A stretch of DNA of 64,000 bases. Source: Trametopsis cervina (lineage: Eukaryota; Basidiomycota; Agaricomycetes; Polyporales; Irpicaceae). The notes beneath the pieces were generated by a model, which was not told the DNA's origin, did not search any database, and saw nothing but the letters and a program-made list of their open reading frames with translations. Made by a program: the position numbers and the translations under genes. This document shows, in pieces, positions 36,178-47,448 of this stretch; the first letter of the stretch is position 1; the number at the start of each line of letters is the position of its first letter. Location: contig MU278358.1 of assembly GCA_022385755.1 (NCBI GenBank), positions 59,554-123,553 of the forward strand. The letters are read 5' to 3'.

Positions 36178-36664
36178 GATCAAAGCGGATTGCAACAATT
36201 TTAAGGAAACGCACCTTTATGTATGTGCGGAGTCGTGTGATAGGAAGTGTAGCACCATGCGTAAGCTATGCTTCTCAAGTGCAGCGTCGCGATCAACACA
36301 GATAAGCCATGCTGTGCCGTGGGTAACTCGGGCGACCTACCGCATGCTGAGAATCATTGACAGCTGTGCAGAACAACTGTTTCGACTTGTTGAGAGATGG
36401 TGTAAAGCTATTTATGGCCTATCACTGCTTTCATAATACCATAGATATACACGCACCGACAAGTGCACCGCACAAAAAAAATCATGAACCGATTGTATTC
36501 AATTCGACGGAATACTACCGAATATTTCCGGGAAGTAGAGGCATCCCTACATCGACTTTCATCGACAAGGATATGCCGTACATCTATGATACATCATACG
36601 CGGTTTGGAAAGGCATATCTGGTTGTGAGATGCCACGTCCAAAGTCATGGTGACAACTCACTGA
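36178..36664. other. Promoter side of the carboxypeptidase gene
   Basis: 487 bp between the carboxypeptidase start and the end of the DUF6533 gene. A plus-strand frame at 36357-36653 is present without a domain. No other feature was seen. Confidence 0.5.
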
Positions 36665-38366
36665 TCAGTGGCTGTCCTGGAATTCCTCCAGTACGATGTC
36701 CTCGACAATGTAGTGATCATCGTCGCTGTCTCCTACCATGAGCGTTTCCCCCATATTTCCGAGAGTACTGTGTGGGCTATGGAATTGCACCACAGACAAT
36801 GTGCCAGTCATGTTCTGACCCACACTTCCAGCGTGCGATGTGCTATCCACTTGGCGTAGATTAAGGAGGAATCTTGTGATAAGCATAGGTGTCAGCCTAA
36901 TAATTATGCGTGAGCTGTCATCAGTTGCGATATAGGTGTCGAGAACATACACTGATATGTATATAGTGCCAGCAGCAGCAATTGACATTGCGGGCTACCA
37001 ATTAGACGAAGTCAACGAATGAGATCGTTGGATGTAAACAACCTGTACTCACAACAGTATTGTTGAGCATCTGGTATACATTCATCAAGAACAGAGCCCT
37101 TTGTGGCGCATCATTATATGTTCCCCGCTACAGATCTGACAATAAAGCTTACAAGAAGTATATGGTCCCTGAAACGAAGATCAGTATGTGCGAATAGAGT
37201 TACTCCAGTGACCGTACCATCGCGGAAAAGGAGAGATGCGATTGGTACCTCCAAGCCGATACGAGTGCCTTCCTTGTATGAAGTCCACGATTTGGTCCAC
37301 GTAGCCACAAGCACTATGATGTCAACGAGGATCGCAGACAAGCGCGTAGCGAGAGAAACCACACGCCGAGGATAAATAATCAGAAACTAGGTCCCATAAT
37401 AATACATACGTCTGGATGCAACAACACATCAGCGAAATCACGGTCACCATCGTGCTACATACCTGAATGCAATTTCTGGAGGCATACTGAGCGCACTCCC
37501 GCATTCCGGTGTGGGCAGACTCTTTGACGATATATAGACGTGAATGCAATTTCTGGAGGCATACTGAGCGCACTCCCGCATTCCGGTGTGGGCAGACTCT
37601 TTGACGATATATAGACGAGTATGTATGTGCTGTCATTGTACTGAAAGAATATACTAAATTATTGGGCGACGTGCCAGCTCAAGCGGACTTACAATGTTCA
37701 CACCAAGAGGTACCAGGCCTAACAGCATGACTACGGTTGCCATTGTATAGCTCTGGGGCCAAAGAGCATAGACACGCAAACATGCAAACGCTAATAATCA
37801 CCGAGGATTAACATGCATTGCTCGGAGACGTTAACATGAAGAACGGGCAACTCACAAGCGAAGATGAAGTATTGAACTAGCGTTATCACGCAAACCGTGC
37901 GATTAAGCACGGAACAGCTGTGAAAAAGTATCGTGTAAATGGACCTCTGCAACCACTAAGTAGCGGCTTATACGTACGCCTACGAGAGGATGAGAAGGGC
38001 CAGTTAACAGCAGATGCGGTGGACATTACCTCCTCGTTTGTTGCAGGATATGCGTCGAATATGATAAACAGGACTGCGACATACCGATTGAGTATGAACA
38101 GCCAAGTCGCAGGAGTCCACTTGCGCTTCCATACGACTGAGACCTCTTGTCGTAAAGTGATGATATACTCGAAAGTGAAAAGGGCTGCGTTCCTCAGTAT
38201 GGTCTACCAGAACCATGACTATGAGCTGACCTATGGCAGAATTGGCGATCCATGCAGTAATCAAGCTACGAAAGGGTGTCAGTACACTTACCTCAGTAAT
38301 CTGGACCAGAACGACTTACGCTGTTTGGTATTCTGCGATATATTTGTCGAGCTGTGATTGAGACAT
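36665..38366 (-). CDS. DUF6533-family seven-helix membrane protein, probably frameshifted
   Basis: Member of a basidiomycete-expanded membrane family of unknown function. The start MSQSQLDKYIAEYQTA is at 38366. The DUF6533 domain follows (ALFTFEYIITLRQEVSVVWK, then ILNRYVAVLFIIFDAYPA). Next come RVYALWPQSYTMATVV with LLGLVPLGVNI, an extracellular-loop exon with PTPECGSALSMPPEIAF, a helix in ATRLSAILVDIIVLVATW, and the family's typical C-terminal LTPMLITRFLLNLRQVDS and GNMGETLMVGDSDDD. The loop exon contains a perfect 77-bp tandem duplication. Since 77 is not divisible by three, one copy is read in a shifted frame. The gene may therefore be a recent pseudogene, use a cryptic splice site, or contain an assembly artefact. 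Confidence 0.75.
37464..37617. repeat. Perfect 77-bp tandem duplication inside the DUF6533 gene
   Basis: Bases 37464-37540 and 37541-37617 are identical, head to tail. Each unit begins TGAATGCAATTTCTGGAGGC and ends GATATATAGACG on the plus strand. The unit covers most of one exon of the minus-strand gene. The normal donor GTATGT follows only the copy nearer the 3' end of the gene. Confidence 0.97.
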
Positions 38367-39061
38367 TTGGCCCACAGGATTGACAATGAAGAGTGGTATG
38401 ACACTATGTCAAACATTGTCCAGGTCTGTTCTTATACTCCTGTGTGGCCTGTGAGAACTTGAATACCTGATTCCAGCATTTGAATGCTACGAAAGGCGAG
38501 CGTGAAGCAATCTAGGATTGAAGGCCATCGAGGACCATATAGATCAATGTCTCGTTTCCATCTGGACTAATCCGTGAGAGACGACATATAGTGATGCTGT
38601 GGGTGATTTGAATGGTCGGATACCTGTTCAGTGTCTTCGCATCAGGGAGTTGCCAGCGAATCCCAACGGATGAGGTACTGACCATTCGCTGCACAAGTCA
38701 AAGCCTGATTGTGTTTCCATTCTTGAAAACGATCAGCATTTGGATACTATACACAACACAGTTCATTAGAAGAGAGGCTGAACATCGGATGGGCTGCGGC
38801 TGATGTTGCAGTTGAGCTGTTCGGCGTTCGCCGTCTTCGGTTCTTACCTAGAGATACCGGTCCGGTAAAGAGCTGCGCCACGATGCTATTCATTGCTTCC
38901 TACATCCCGCCTGTATACCTCCATGAACGTAGTATGAATCTAATATAGCAATGAGGGTTTCCCACAGCGAGAATTTCCCAGTATGATACATTATTTCAAC
39001 ATTCTCATGATGTCGCACAAACCACCTCCCTGAACGAACTCGTGGAGTCGATCCTCTGATT
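38367..39061. other. Intergenic, no gene recognised
   Basis: Between the DUF6533 gene start and the fungalysin stop codon. Small frames on both strands only. Confidence 0.5.
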
Positions 39062-41615
39062 TTAGCACCCGGCAGGTACCGTGTTGTCGTTGTTATGGTT
39101 CGCAGCGTTGACGCCAAGACCGCGACTGGCAAAGCCCTTCCACAGAGTACACTTATTGGCCCCACTGAAGCGGTTCACGTCGGCCTGGATCCATGCGTCA
39201 CGTGCGGTCAGGACTACACCTATGGTCAGCACATGTCAAAATAGGTACAATAATAACTCACAAGTTGGGTTGCATGGCTGTAAAGATAGTGAATCAATGA
39301 AAAGATGGAGGAAGACCGTATTTCCTCCGGTGGTCCTGGGGACACACAATCAGTTGTCTATCCATCGGATGTATGATAATATTACTCACGTCGGGTCGGT
39401 ATGCGCAGTCGCAGAGAACCCATGAGCTCCCACAAGTCCAGCATATACGTTGTGCAATATGTTGGCCCAGACCTCACCGATGTCTAGCATGCCAATATTC
39501 AATGGTATTGAATAATGAAAGAGCGGGTTTTACGAACCATGCACCTCAGTGAGGGTCTTCAGGCTGGCATAAGTCAAAGGGTTGACGGTGCTAAGTAGCA
39601 AGACTTGAGTTAGCAAATGTGCCTTTAGCGGTGAGCAACGGGCTCACGAGGATGTGGAATAGGGATGGCTCCTGATCCCAACAGTGTTATTCTCGACCCA
39701 TTGGCCGAGGATATAGTCAGGGACGGTGGCATCCTTGTGTTCTGTCCATCTACGTAATGAAAGTTAGCTTTTGCCAATATACGAACTAGTTCATTAGAAC
39801 TCACTCTGCCATGGCGTCCGACCATCCTTCGCCCATGCCGCCAGCTTCAGTAGTCTGTAAGCAGCGACCTGTTCCGCCGCCAGTCAACCGGTTCGTGATA
39901 CCATGTGTATTCTAGGTGGCGCAGCATGAGAACACGGATATGTCAAGTGGAAAGAGGGACTGACCTCGTGTGTTACAATGTCATTCTCGAGCGCACCATC
40001 ACGTTGCTGGTTTGGAACAGTCAGAACACGAACAGAACACCTTTGATGATTGCTGGAAAACGGACCGGGCTCGTGAATGTCCACAAGAACATACGCATGC
40101 GGCCGGATTGACCACTGAACCAGACTTCAGTTCATTTCTTTCCAAGCTTGTTCTAAATAAGACGTACTCAGCGGGTGTGGAGAAGTCAGCATTGTTCGTG
40201 CCTGCGGAGTCTTGAACGGACACTGTCACTCGATCGTTACCCTTTCCGCCCTTGCCGAAGTTGTTGTTCTGGAAGCTTGATTGCAACCAATTCATGCACT
40301 GAGCGGGACTAATAACGCATCGTCCATAACTTACTTGAAAGCAGCTTCTGTGAATCCATATTTGTACGAGATGTCATGGATAGTGTTCACGATGTAGAAC
40401 GCATTGACGTGCGCAGTGTTGACATTCTGAGTGGTGGTCGGTGCCGAAGTAAAGTCTGGAGGGAAATCAAAGACAAGATTGGCCCCTGATTCCTTCGTCG
40501 TCGCTGTTGATGAGCCCTTAAAGGTCACAACGTTGTTACCACTTAGAGGTTGTGAGTAGGTTTGCGTGGATTGATGAGGCAGATGACACCCACGAGGTAT
40601 CTGTAGTTGTGGTTGTTCCATCGCTGTGCCATCCATCTGGAGAGGCCGTGGGGTCCTGAGGGTCTGTTAACAGCTCGAATCCTTCAGGAGGGGTCTCCTT
40701 CGTAATCGGAAGAACGAAGTACTGTATACAAATTAATTCGATTGATAATTTGATGGACAAAATAAGGTCACTTACAGATGCCTTAGTGACGAAATCGGTG
40801 ACATGAACCAGTTCACCTGAGTGGGCGTCAACGAATGCCTCGACCCATAAACCACTGTCATCGTTCTGAATCTGTACGACGTGTGTCAATGCTAGGGTAC
40901 CATCTTCTTTCGCGATAAACTCGAGAGTGGCAGGCCATTCGTTAAATTTGCCAGCAAGAGTACTCTCTGCCTTTGCGATGGCATCCTTGAGAGTAAAAGT
41001 AGGAGTAGAAGACGGCACAGAAGCTAAGATAAAGAGTGGCGATTAGAATATCACATCTACATATGTGGATATAAACATACCGGGCTTGACAAATGAAGAA
41101 CCAAACGCAACGACTTTGCCGTTGTGGTTGAAAGCTACATTTGCAACAGCATTTGCAACTGGCACTCCATCCTGCTCGAGTTTGAGTACCCGGAATTGAA
41201 GACGAAAAAACGAATCCCACAATCTGCTGGCGCACGTAGGCGTGCTGAGCGGATTGACCAGAGAAACCCGACTTGAAGCTAACGTCGGACGCTTTCAGGC
41301 CTAGATGCGACTGTACAAATGACACAGCGGCATCTTCGAGGTTGTCGGAAGCACGCTTATTGAGAGGGTGATCTATGCCGGCGCCGAAGGTCTGTACAAT
41401 ATCGATAATCTTCGGTGCTATTTTAGTAGAGTATGAGGGGGAGGACATACCTCAAATGTAGACTCCGGATGGAACGTCATAAGGCGGAGGTTGGGCGTGA
41501 GGTCGCGCTCGCGGTGAGTAGTATGCTTCAGAGACGTCGGCCATGGTGCAGCAAGTGATACCGAGGCGAAGAGGATGGCCGACGTCACCGAGGCGAGAAG
41601 CTGGCGAAAGTTCAT
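39062..41615 (-). CDS. Extracellular metalloproteinase, fungalysin (family M36)
   Basis: Secreted zinc endopeptidase made as a zymogen. The signal peptide is [21 protein letters not shown] long FTP-type propeptide follows ([55 protein letters not shown]). The mature domain starts around [19 protein letters not shown] and includes [20 protein letters not shown]. The HExxH zinc motif is HENTH, formed across an intron (ENDIVTHE then [13 protein letters not shown]), and the third ligand Glu lies in [12 protein letters not shown]. The C-terminus ([41 protein letters not shown]) is typical, with the stop at 39062. No frame break was found in the parts joined by hand. About a dozen short introns are present. 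A TATA-like GATAAATAG lies about 75 bp upstream of the start. Confidence 0.92.
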
Positions 41616-41687
41616 GGTTGTACCGTGAAGAGGGACAGGAGGTGGGATGTCTAGTGTCACGTACTGTCTCTGCGACAGTTCGCATGC

Positions 41688-41696
41688 TATTTATCT
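41688..41696 (-). promoter_or_regulatory. Possible TATA element of the fungalysin gene
   Basis: GATAAATAG on the minus strand, about 75 bp upstream of the start codon at 41615, a spacing like that of the two aspartic proteases. The match to TATA is moderate. Confidence 0.4.
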
Positions 41697-43214
41697 GGGC
41701 GAAGTGTAGCCGCACATTGCATCAGCGACACCCATAGCTCATCCCAGGCCAATGCCCGAGATACGTGTGGGATTCAGTAGATCGTGAGCACTGTACAGCT
41801 AGAGCAACCAGCATGGGGTGTTGTTCGAGGACGTAGCAAGACCACAAGGCAAGTGTGAGAAAGATAGACTTATCGTCGAACATAGTAGACATCCGGGGCT
41901 TTTGGCTGCTTCCTTTCGATCATGTGAGTGAACTTCGGAAGTGATACGTGGGGATAGTCTGCGCTGTTCAGGCTACAAGAATGCATAACAAGACACCCAA
42001 CGTCGAAAACCATATGTTGGCATCTTCTTCCATGATCCGCATGCTACGAATATCGCATGGCATCCAGTCGCGAGAAGAGACGAGACCTGCTGCTATCAGC
42101 TCGCAAGGTTGGGTTTGGTGACAGTGACTCACAAGCTACGCAGATACAGTGGGCGATGAGACGGATGCTTGCTTGACAGGTACAAGCTCCGGTTCATTCG
42201 ACACCGCGTTATACAGCCAATCTTGAGAATTGCAAGAGAATGGTTCATAATGAGGACAATTATACGACGTTATCCTCCCCAATGAACCGCTCCAGGAGAG
42301 CCTTGAGCCTTCGCGGAGCTGGAGAAACGATGCTTATTCAATGAGAGACCAGAGAAGTTGGCTGGACATCCACCAAGACAGCGATCGCGTCATCGATAAG
42401 CATTCAGCATAGATTGAACTAAAGAACGGACTGACCGTTGTAATAGGCAGGAACTTCTCTCCTCTGTCATGAAGTGATCGCATCCATGCGTATTCCAAGT
42501 ACCAGCGCGGATGGAGAGACGTTGTTGTTCTTCTTCCGTCTACGCAAACACACGCCATCAAATGCGATATCGCGTGATGTTCCCTGTATACGTGAGGCGG
42601 AATTCTGATCACTACACAAAGCTCTCGACTTGCTCTCGCACTTTCCAAACAGATGAAGTCAGAATGATCGTACTGTCGACCGAACGTTTAGTTTTGCCTT
42701 ACAAGCAAGGCGTGACAATGAACGCACCATGTAATCGCATACAGCGATGGTACAATACCTTACTTGCATAGGAAGTGGTTCTACCGCACCAAAGGAAGAA
42801 TGTCGATAGAATGAATGAGTGAAACCGTAAGTCAACTTTTCAGATTCTGACCACCGTAAAAGACAGTTGTCGCTAGATGTGTGTGTAAAGAGGAATTGTA
42901 CAACGATCAAATTGCGGATGTGAAACGAAGTGTGGTAAGAATGAATACAGCAAGGAATCAAGGCGTATAAAAACAAATGTCCAAGGGCGTTTAGAGATGA
43001 CGTGGAGGCTTCCGAAGTAAGTACGAGTTATCAGGGCGATAACCCGAGCTATCCAGGGACGTCAAGCACATCATGGAGAGAGGTCGACGAGACGGATAGT
43101 GAAGAATAAATACGAGGAAGTCCTAGTAACGCCGTGATGCGATGTGCGTGGTTTCCGTAATCCAAATAGTGGTCGTGAGTAGCGTAGTGGAGGATAAATA
43201 CATGCTCGTTGTCT
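41697..43214. other. Intergenic, no gene recognised
   Basis: A 104-codon minus frame (42334-42648) and a 105-codon minus frame (42659-42976) occur. Neither has a domain or a credible splice partner. No repeats were noted. Confidence 0.5.
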
Positions 43215-44260
43215 TCATGTAATAGGTCTGTAGGAAGTCAAAGTGACGGTTGCGCTATACGAGAAAGCGGTGTCGGAGGACGTGGAGTGCCTGACATACG
43301 GCGCGGCGGACGCGCTTTTCGTTGGAGCTGGTATATTTCGTTGGCATTCAGGTAGATAGTGGACAAGCGCTACGCTTACGTGTCTCGTCATAATGAGTTT
43401 GGCCATAGATATTGGTGGTTGTGAGAACTGAGGCTGAGGAGCGACTACCAAGAGCATCAGACGGCTCCGCCCCATCTCAAAGCAACGGGCGATACACACC
43501 TATAGCCGAGCGACTTACTTGCCAATCCATCCTTACAAGCGCAGCTCCTCCCTTGTAATCTCCCAGGCTTTCTTGCACCTCCTCGAGTTCATCCTCTCCC
43601 AGTATAGATCCCAGGGAAAACGAGACAGGCAGCCCGCTAACTTTCCAACTCCACAAGGGTATCTTTACTGAGGTAGCGACGTCTGTGACCGGATGGTTTA
43701 CGTCGGCTTCAAATTTAGATTGCCAACGACCTAGTGAACCTGACCCGACACGAACGACAGCAAGGATGGAGGTGACAAAAGAGACGACGGAAAGGATCTG
43801 GAGGACTGATAACGAGAACCAGTCCCCCATGGCGAAATCCAGTGCGGGAGCCAGGGTGGCGCGAGGAGATAGACCAATTACCGAGCCGTTTACTGTAGCG
43901 TCTTCAACGCTGTAGTTGTAGACTGGGTGTCGACGGCGACGACGGAGGAGAGGTGAGCAAGGTGATAGCAGCCTGGGAGAGGGGGCACGGGCTGTGTGAC
44001 TTACTACCAACCATAGGCGCTTTCTCCGCGGCAAACCCCGGATGCTCTTTGACCGGAATTATCATCATCTGGTCCAGCTTCTCTCCTATCTTGCAGAGGT
44101 TGCCCCAGAGTATTCTCCGTATGTTTCCCCAAGTTCCAAGATATTTAGGTAAGAGCGGCTGTTCCGCTTGACCATGAGCTTTTATTTCAGCAGCTAGCAC
44201 AGGCAACACTGTAGCGAGGATTTGTGCTCGCTACCCCCTACGGACCAAATGATGAAGGTT
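43215..44260 (-). CDS. Predicted single-pass membrane protein, family not recognised
   Basis: A multi-exon minus-strand gene whose ends are uncertain. An upstream exon reads LPVLAAEIKAHGQAEQPLLP, then WGNIRRILWGNLCKIGEKLD and MMIIPVKEHPGFAAEKAPMV. A splice near 43940-44010 leads to a larger exon with YNYSVEDATVNGSVIGLSP, a hydrophobic helix (WFSLSVLQILSVVSFVTSIL) and a soluble tail (GSILGEDELEEVQESLGDYK, then GGAALVRMDWQ). At least one more exon follows, but its frame could not be fixed. The stop at 43215 fits one reading. The amphipathic N-terminal region and central helix look protein-like, but I cannot name a function. The start codon is not identified. Confidence 0.5.
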
Positions 44261-45909
44261 GGCTCCTTTGCAGTAAGCCAGCCTCATTTTTCATCTCCCC
44301 ATTTATGAAGCTCTAGGCTTCTGTCCACCTTGTAGCGGTGTGTACTGCCACTTCGAAGCCCATAGGAGCGTTCATATGGTTTACGGCAGATGATTTTACG
44401 GAGTGCTCGCCTCGGATCGACGTTTCTCCCTTACAACGCCGGCCTGCGTGTGATGCTAACCACCCTATCCTCTTTGATTGGCCTCATCTATACTGAGAAC
44501 GCTGCTCGTACGCTAATATCATATACTCAGGAGTCTCCCTACCAGATGACGCACAAACGCGGCGAGGGTTCCGTAGTGTCCTACGATGTAATGTCGTAAT
44601 GGACTGCTCCGGCGATCCTCCGACTTTCTATTGTGAAAGCATGGTGAGGCCACCTAGAAGAGGTGACAATCAGCGTACTTTCCGACCGAAAGAGCCGTTA
44701 ATGTGCGACTACCCGCTGCCACGCGGAGACAAGCCGTCCAGCGATTACATAGCCTTGCGGGTGTCCACAGACGTGATCTACACTCGCTGTTGCGACAGTC
44801 TGCATATGGACAGAACGAAATACGACATGACCTTTGCTGACTCGGAGGGATTGGTCCATTCCCGTAGGAGCGAAGCGTCCACGACACCCGCCAAAGGCCT
44901 TGATCCACGCTGCCGCACGCCCCGTAGGTCATCTAACCTTATTCGCTGTTCTTCATTAATAACTCATATGTGTGCTCAGTACTTTGCGCATAGTGTTGGC
45001 TTGTGCATGCAAAGAATCAGAAAACACGCACCAAATGGTGCGGTGCGCATCAACAACAACGTTCTTCGTGGTGCGAACACTGTACACTGCACCCTCTCCT
45101 TCAGTCCTACTGGCTGTGCCACCATACATTGCAAGATTTTGACAGCCGATCGCAACGCATCCTGAACGGCCGGTCGAACTGCTGCATCGATGCTGTAACT
45201 CTCTTACATTCCATCTTATCATCCCCATGATTTCTGCATTCTTGTCGTTTCGAACATCGGTTTCTCTACAGAACGCGATGTGCATTTATTCACTTGGGCG
45301 CCGTGCGTAGCGCGACAAACGCGAGTCCGAGCGGTAGATCCTTCAACACCTCATATTTATTTAAGGATTGCTCGCACCGTACCGTGTCATATATTACATG
45401 TACGCTATAACCATCAGCTACCGTCGCAAAACGGCTTGAAACCTAAAGAATTCGGAAGTCGTCCGTTCGAAATGTTAGAAGTATTCTTATATGACATTCA
45501 GGGGCTTTACGGGGCATTGAGCCTATACCGCCGGCAGGTTTGACATGTTAGAATATATGTTGCATCACCTTTCATTTTTTTTTTGCAGTGATGACTCGCA
45601 ACGGTACATACTTGACCGCTATGTTGGTGGATTCGAGGATCTGAGTACGAGGGTGGCCGGGGTCCTGAAAGGTATATTCATGGGATCCCCGGACGGCGAG
45701 GAGAGTGCTCCCCGGCACAACCTCCTATAATATAGCCGGCACCGCCGCAATAACCGCTGCTTTGCAACAGAGCACTTGATTGTTACCTCGTTGGCGGGAG
45801 GATATATTCACAGGATTCTCAACCCAGCGCAGCCCTCTTGTACACGACCACCACCATCGGTACGCACTTCTTCCCACCATCCAACGTCGTAAGGATATTG
45901 TAGATTGCC
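44261..45909. other. Intergenic, no gene recognised
   Basis: The longest frame (44599-45165, 188 codons, +) is Cys- and Arg-rich, overlaps minus-strand frames and has no domain, so it is judged spurious. A short T-rich run lies at about 45577-45586. The right end holds the promoter of the MaoC gene. Confidence 0.5.
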
Positions 45910-47448
45910 ATGTCGGAAGTCAATCTCGCATTGGCCGTAGGGCACCAGGAAGCGGACCTTCCCGTCAGTACCAGTATCTCGTACGACTTAGGCGGGTGAT
46001 GCGATGCTAATGTGGTTGTGTTGTTCTGCGAACGCAACGTGGAAATGGATGTCTATAGGTCTCCTGGCTCAAGCGCGACATAATATTGTACACCATCGGA
46101 ATTGGTGCTAAGGCAGACGAGTACAATATCGTAAATGGTGCGCAGTATGGTGGCTGAATTGAAACGTGTTCACTGGACTCACGAGGCCCCTTCTCCTGCT
46201 ATTCGAATCTCCATTCGTTGCTATGTTTCTGTGTCGAACGTTCATAACGCTTGGCGTAACCGTTTCGTCGTATATCGCAATACAGAACTCGGTAAGGACC
46301 GCTGCTTCCGTGACTCCGTGTGTAGTGCAGGTTCTCATCGTAATTCCCATACTTGTGAACCTCAGATCCAAACTGGACACCTTTCCCGACGTACCCTGTT
46401 GCGTTGATGTTCAAGGGAGACGATGCCGACGTCAACGACTTCAAGAAACGCGTAGGGGGTTCGACCGCGAAAGGTCTCCCGACATTCGACCCCAATCGTG
46501 GAGTGAGTTCTCAGTGGATGTATATGTTGCGGGGGCATCTCTGATAGATTAAATGGGACTAGGTTCATGGAACACAGTCTATCGAAGTCCTGAAACCTAT
46601 TCCAGCAGTGAGTGGCCCAGGCTGGCGGCTGACGAAGCGTATCGTCGGTGTCAGTGAGAACAGTACGTCAAGGGCACGCGCGCTCTCATAAACTGTTCTG
46701 ACGCGCCCTTATTCTCAATAGAGTCCGGTATCATCGTCGAACATGAGCAGACGCTTGTTGGACCTGACGGGCAAGCTTACGCCCGACTCTTCGTGCGTAC
46801 TTCCTTTCCATGGACGCATGCTATCTGGGGCTAACCGGGTACGCGTACCGCCTTCGACATCGAATAGGGCTCCTCCTTTAACATCGGTGCGAAGGGCACT
46901 GGGGAAAAATTCTCAAAGCGGATTGCGGGTCCTCCTACGGCCAAGCCCATTCCCAAAGACCGCAAGCCTGACTGGGTGGTGACAGAAAGGACGTCGCCTG
47001 AACAGGCCATCATTTACCGCCTTAGCGGAGACTACAATGGGCTTCACATAGGTCAGTATCCGTTTGACACCCCATTCCTGCCATCCAATCCACATATACG
47101 TTGTATCAATGCTCACCTGGGTTCCCGGTCCATTCAGACCCCAAGATTGGTCAGGCGACAGGTTTCGGCGGTGTCATCTTACACGGCCTGTCCAGCTTTG
47201 GTTTCGCCGCCCGAGGAATAATTAAAACCGCAGGTGGCGGCGACCCGAGTTCTCTCAAGCTATTTGGTGTGCGATTCTCGTCGCCCGTTAAACCCGGCGA
47301 GGTACTTGAGACCTCAATCTGGGAGGTCGGCCCCGGGCCGAACGGCACGACTGAGCTCACGTTTGCCATGAAGAACTTGCAGACTGGGAAGGTGTGCCTG
47401 AGCAACGGTATTGCGTATGTGAAGAAGACGGAGAAGAGCAAGCTGTAG
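45910..47448 (+). CDS. Peroxisomal MaoC-like enoyl-CoA hydratase/dehydratase
   Basis: Hot-dog-fold hydratase 2 type enzyme that acts on trans-2-enoyl-CoA or 3-hydroxyacyl-CoA in peroxisomal fatty-acid oxidation. Eight exons (45910-45963, 46059-46137, 46286-46291, 46366-46502, 46563-46662, 46722-46792, 46868-47051, 47138-47448) sum to 314 codons (313 aa). The N-terminal half has ILYTIGIGAKADEYNIV and TPFPTYPVALMFKGDD, then VSGPGWRLTKRIVGV. The C-terminal half has the hydratase 2 signature YRLSGDYNGLHIDPKIGQA followed by GFGGVILHGL, with the catalytic Asp and His. The protein ends in SKL, a canonical PTS1 peroxisome-import signal. Exon 3 is only 6 nt (AACTCG). It is needed to join NIVN to DPNW in frame and restores the ELDP sequence. 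The start MSEVNLALAVG joins in frame to VSWLKRD. Confidence 0.9.

Noticed and set aside
40000..40110. Apparent interruption of the fungalysin gene before its zinc motif
   Set aside because: Resolved as a 59-nt intron (donor GTCCGT) that joins WTFTSP to [14 protein letters not shown] in frame.
44599..45165. 188-codon Cys-rich open frame on the plus strand
   Set aside because: No domain, overlaps minus-strand frames of similar quality, and composition looks like translated non-coding DNA.
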